From assembly GCA_002424095.1 (NCBI GenBank), contig DIPL01000001.1, positions 498-64,497 on the forward strand: a stretch of 64,000 bases of DNA, written 5' to 3'. Numbering within the stretch: position 1 is the stretch's first letter; the number at the start of each line of letters is the position of its first letter. Under the pieces are notes generated by a model. The model searched no databases. It worked only from the letters and a program-made list of their open reading frames with translations, and was not told the origin of the DNA. Positions 62,747 to 64,000 of the stretch are shown here, one piece after another. The translations under genes were made by a program, and so were the position numbers. Origin of the DNA: Christensenella sp. UBA5489 (GTDB lineage Bacteria; Bacillota; Clostridia; Christensenellales; UBA1242).

Positions 62747-64000
62747 GTGGATGTGAAAGAGAAATTAGAGAAGAATATTAAATTTAATGCCTGAAAAGAC
62801 AATAGAGGGAATTATCAATCACTAAAAAGTCATTTAGATAATATTTCTGAAATGGCGAGTGGCTTTGCGCCAATCGCCCCAAATTTAGCAAGCCTTATAG
62901 GTGTTTTACATGATGTAGGAAAAGCATCTTGCCAGTTTCAAACTTACTTAGAAGAAAGTGAAAAGTCTAAAATAAATAACAAAAGAGGCAAAATCAAGCA
63001 TTCTATTCAAGGCGCTTTTTTAACTGACGATATTTTCAATTCTCAGCAACAAATAGCACAACTTATAAAAGAAATAATTGAAATTGTGATTTCAGGGCAT
63101 CACGGAAATTTAAATGATATTGTCAGTCCCGACGGCGAAAAAGTTTTCTTTGATAAATTAAACTTGTCTAAAAATCCAGAATATGATTATAAAAACATAC
63201 GAAATAATTCAGAATTAATTTTAAATAAAACAGAAATTCACAAGTTTTTTGAAGCAGCCCAAAATGAAATTTCTGTGATTTTGGATTTCATAGAAAGTAA
63301 TTATGAATCTGAACAATCTGCGTCATTTGCACTTGGACTTTTAGTTAAATACATTTACTCTTGCTTGATTGATGCCGATAGGCTGGACGCATATTTGTTT
63401 GATATTGGAGAAGACATAAATTCCAATCAAAAAGATTTTGATTGGAGTCATTTAATTGATACATTTGAAACAAATATTAAAGAATTTAAAAATGATAATA
63501 AAATTTCAAAAATTCGCTCTTTAATTTCTGAAAAATGTAAAAATGCTGCAAAAAGAGAAACAGGGATATATCAATTATCTGTTCCGACAGGTGGCGGAAA
63601 AACTTTATCTTCGTTACGCTTTGCCTTGCACCATGCAAAAAATAAAAAGAAAAATCGAATTATCTATGTAATTCCTTATCTTTCAATCATTGAACAAACA
63701 GCAGAAAGCATTCGTAAAATACTTAATTTAAAACAAAACAAAGATATTATCCTAGAACATCATTCTAATATTGTAACTCCGCTTGATGATGAAGAAAGAG
63801 GTCTTAGGAAACTAGCCGCTTCTCGTTGGGATAATCCAATTATAATCACAACAATGGTTCAATTTTTAGAAACAGTTATGTCTGCAAAAGGGAGTAATCT
63901 CAGAAAATTTCACAATATGCAAAATAGCGTTATTATCTTTGATGAAATTCAATCATTGCCTGTCAATACAATTCATTTGTTCAATGAAGTCGCAACTTTT
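62747..64000 (+). CDS. cas3: CRISPR-associated Cas3 HD nuclease-helicase (5' part; in-frame TGA near start; continues beyond window)
   Basis: From 62795 an open frame runs to the window end with Cas3 features: QSLKSHLDNISEMA (His at 62831), HD motif LHDVGKA (62906-62926), HSIQGAF, GHHGNL, LIDADRLDA, Walker A PTGGGKT (63584-63604) and Walker B DEIQ (63941-63952). Cas3 nicks and degrades DNA unwound by Cascade in type I CRISPR immunity. Upstream in the same frame a GTG at 62747 gives 15 codons and then TGA (62792-62794). The true start may be a later codon such as ATG 62852, but this would lose the first HD histidine region. The C-terminus and other cas genes are outside the window. Confidence 0.85.

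Noticed and set aside
62792..62794. TGA recoded as tryptophan to rescue cas3
   Set aside because: TGG is used for Trp throughout, and TGA ends clear genes such as rplP (43241-43243), so a recoded genetic code is unlikely.

Overview
The window is AT-rich DNA from a low-GC Bacillota (Firmicutes), most likely an uncultured gut-type clostridium. The lineage call is an inference. It rests on the complete S10-spc-alpha ribosomal operon followed by a sporulation sigma-K gene, the Prp protease paired with an N-terminally extended L27, the alpha2-type glycyl-tRNA synthetase, strong AGGAGG ribosome-binding sites with frequent GTG/TTG starts, and an L21 leader RNA. TGA is used as a normal stop.

Layout. 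1-732: 3' end of 23S rRNA, spacer, 5S rRNA and terminator. 0.9-3.0 kb: cardiolipin synthase and an unknown gene. 3.0-5.8 kb: rpmG-secE-nusG-rplK-rplA, ending at a strong terminator with no rplJ/rplL. 5.8-8.0 kb: an unexplained structured stretch, the L21 leader, then rplU-prp-rpmA and an OGG-type DNA glycosylase. 8.2-26.5 kb: a phage-like island. It has a sigma-like regulator behind a consensus promoter with a LexA-type box, a divergent membrane protein, large terminase, three tandem paralogous genes of unknown function, a secreted wall/membrane-anchored protein, then a compact head module (small-terminase-like protein, portal, scaffold-like protein, capsid, small head protein, connector, hub) and two holins. 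No integrase, replication gene, tail fibre or adjacent endolysin is visible. 26.6-32.5 kb: nucleoside phosphorylase, tsaE-tsaB-rimI (tRNA t6A / ribosomal acetylation), an alpha/beta hydrolase and membrane-anchored MurF. 32.7-36.3 kb, minus strand: an SPFH-like protein and a large VirB6/TrbL-like polytopic membrane protein. 36.5-37.9 kb: a DUF1858 protein and trpS. 38.0-55.6 kb: the S10-spc-alpha operon from rpsJ to rplQ, including secY, adk, map, infA, rpmJ and rpoA. 55.6-62.4 kb: sigK (minus), ferredoxin, a degenerate Ppx/GppA-like protein, an amidase-6 family protein (minus), glyS (minus), a lipoprotein and a DegV protein (minus). 62.7 kb to the end: the 5' part of a type I CRISPR cas3, which runs off the window and has an in-frame TGA near its start.

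Most of the window is housekeeping gene expression machinery. The parts that may be new are the phage-like island with its three-paralog cassette, the SPFH/VirB6-like pair, the low-complexity tails on several ribosomal proteins, the orphan structured RNA after rplA, and the interrupted start of cas3. All functional statements come from reading motifs and gene order; no database search was run.
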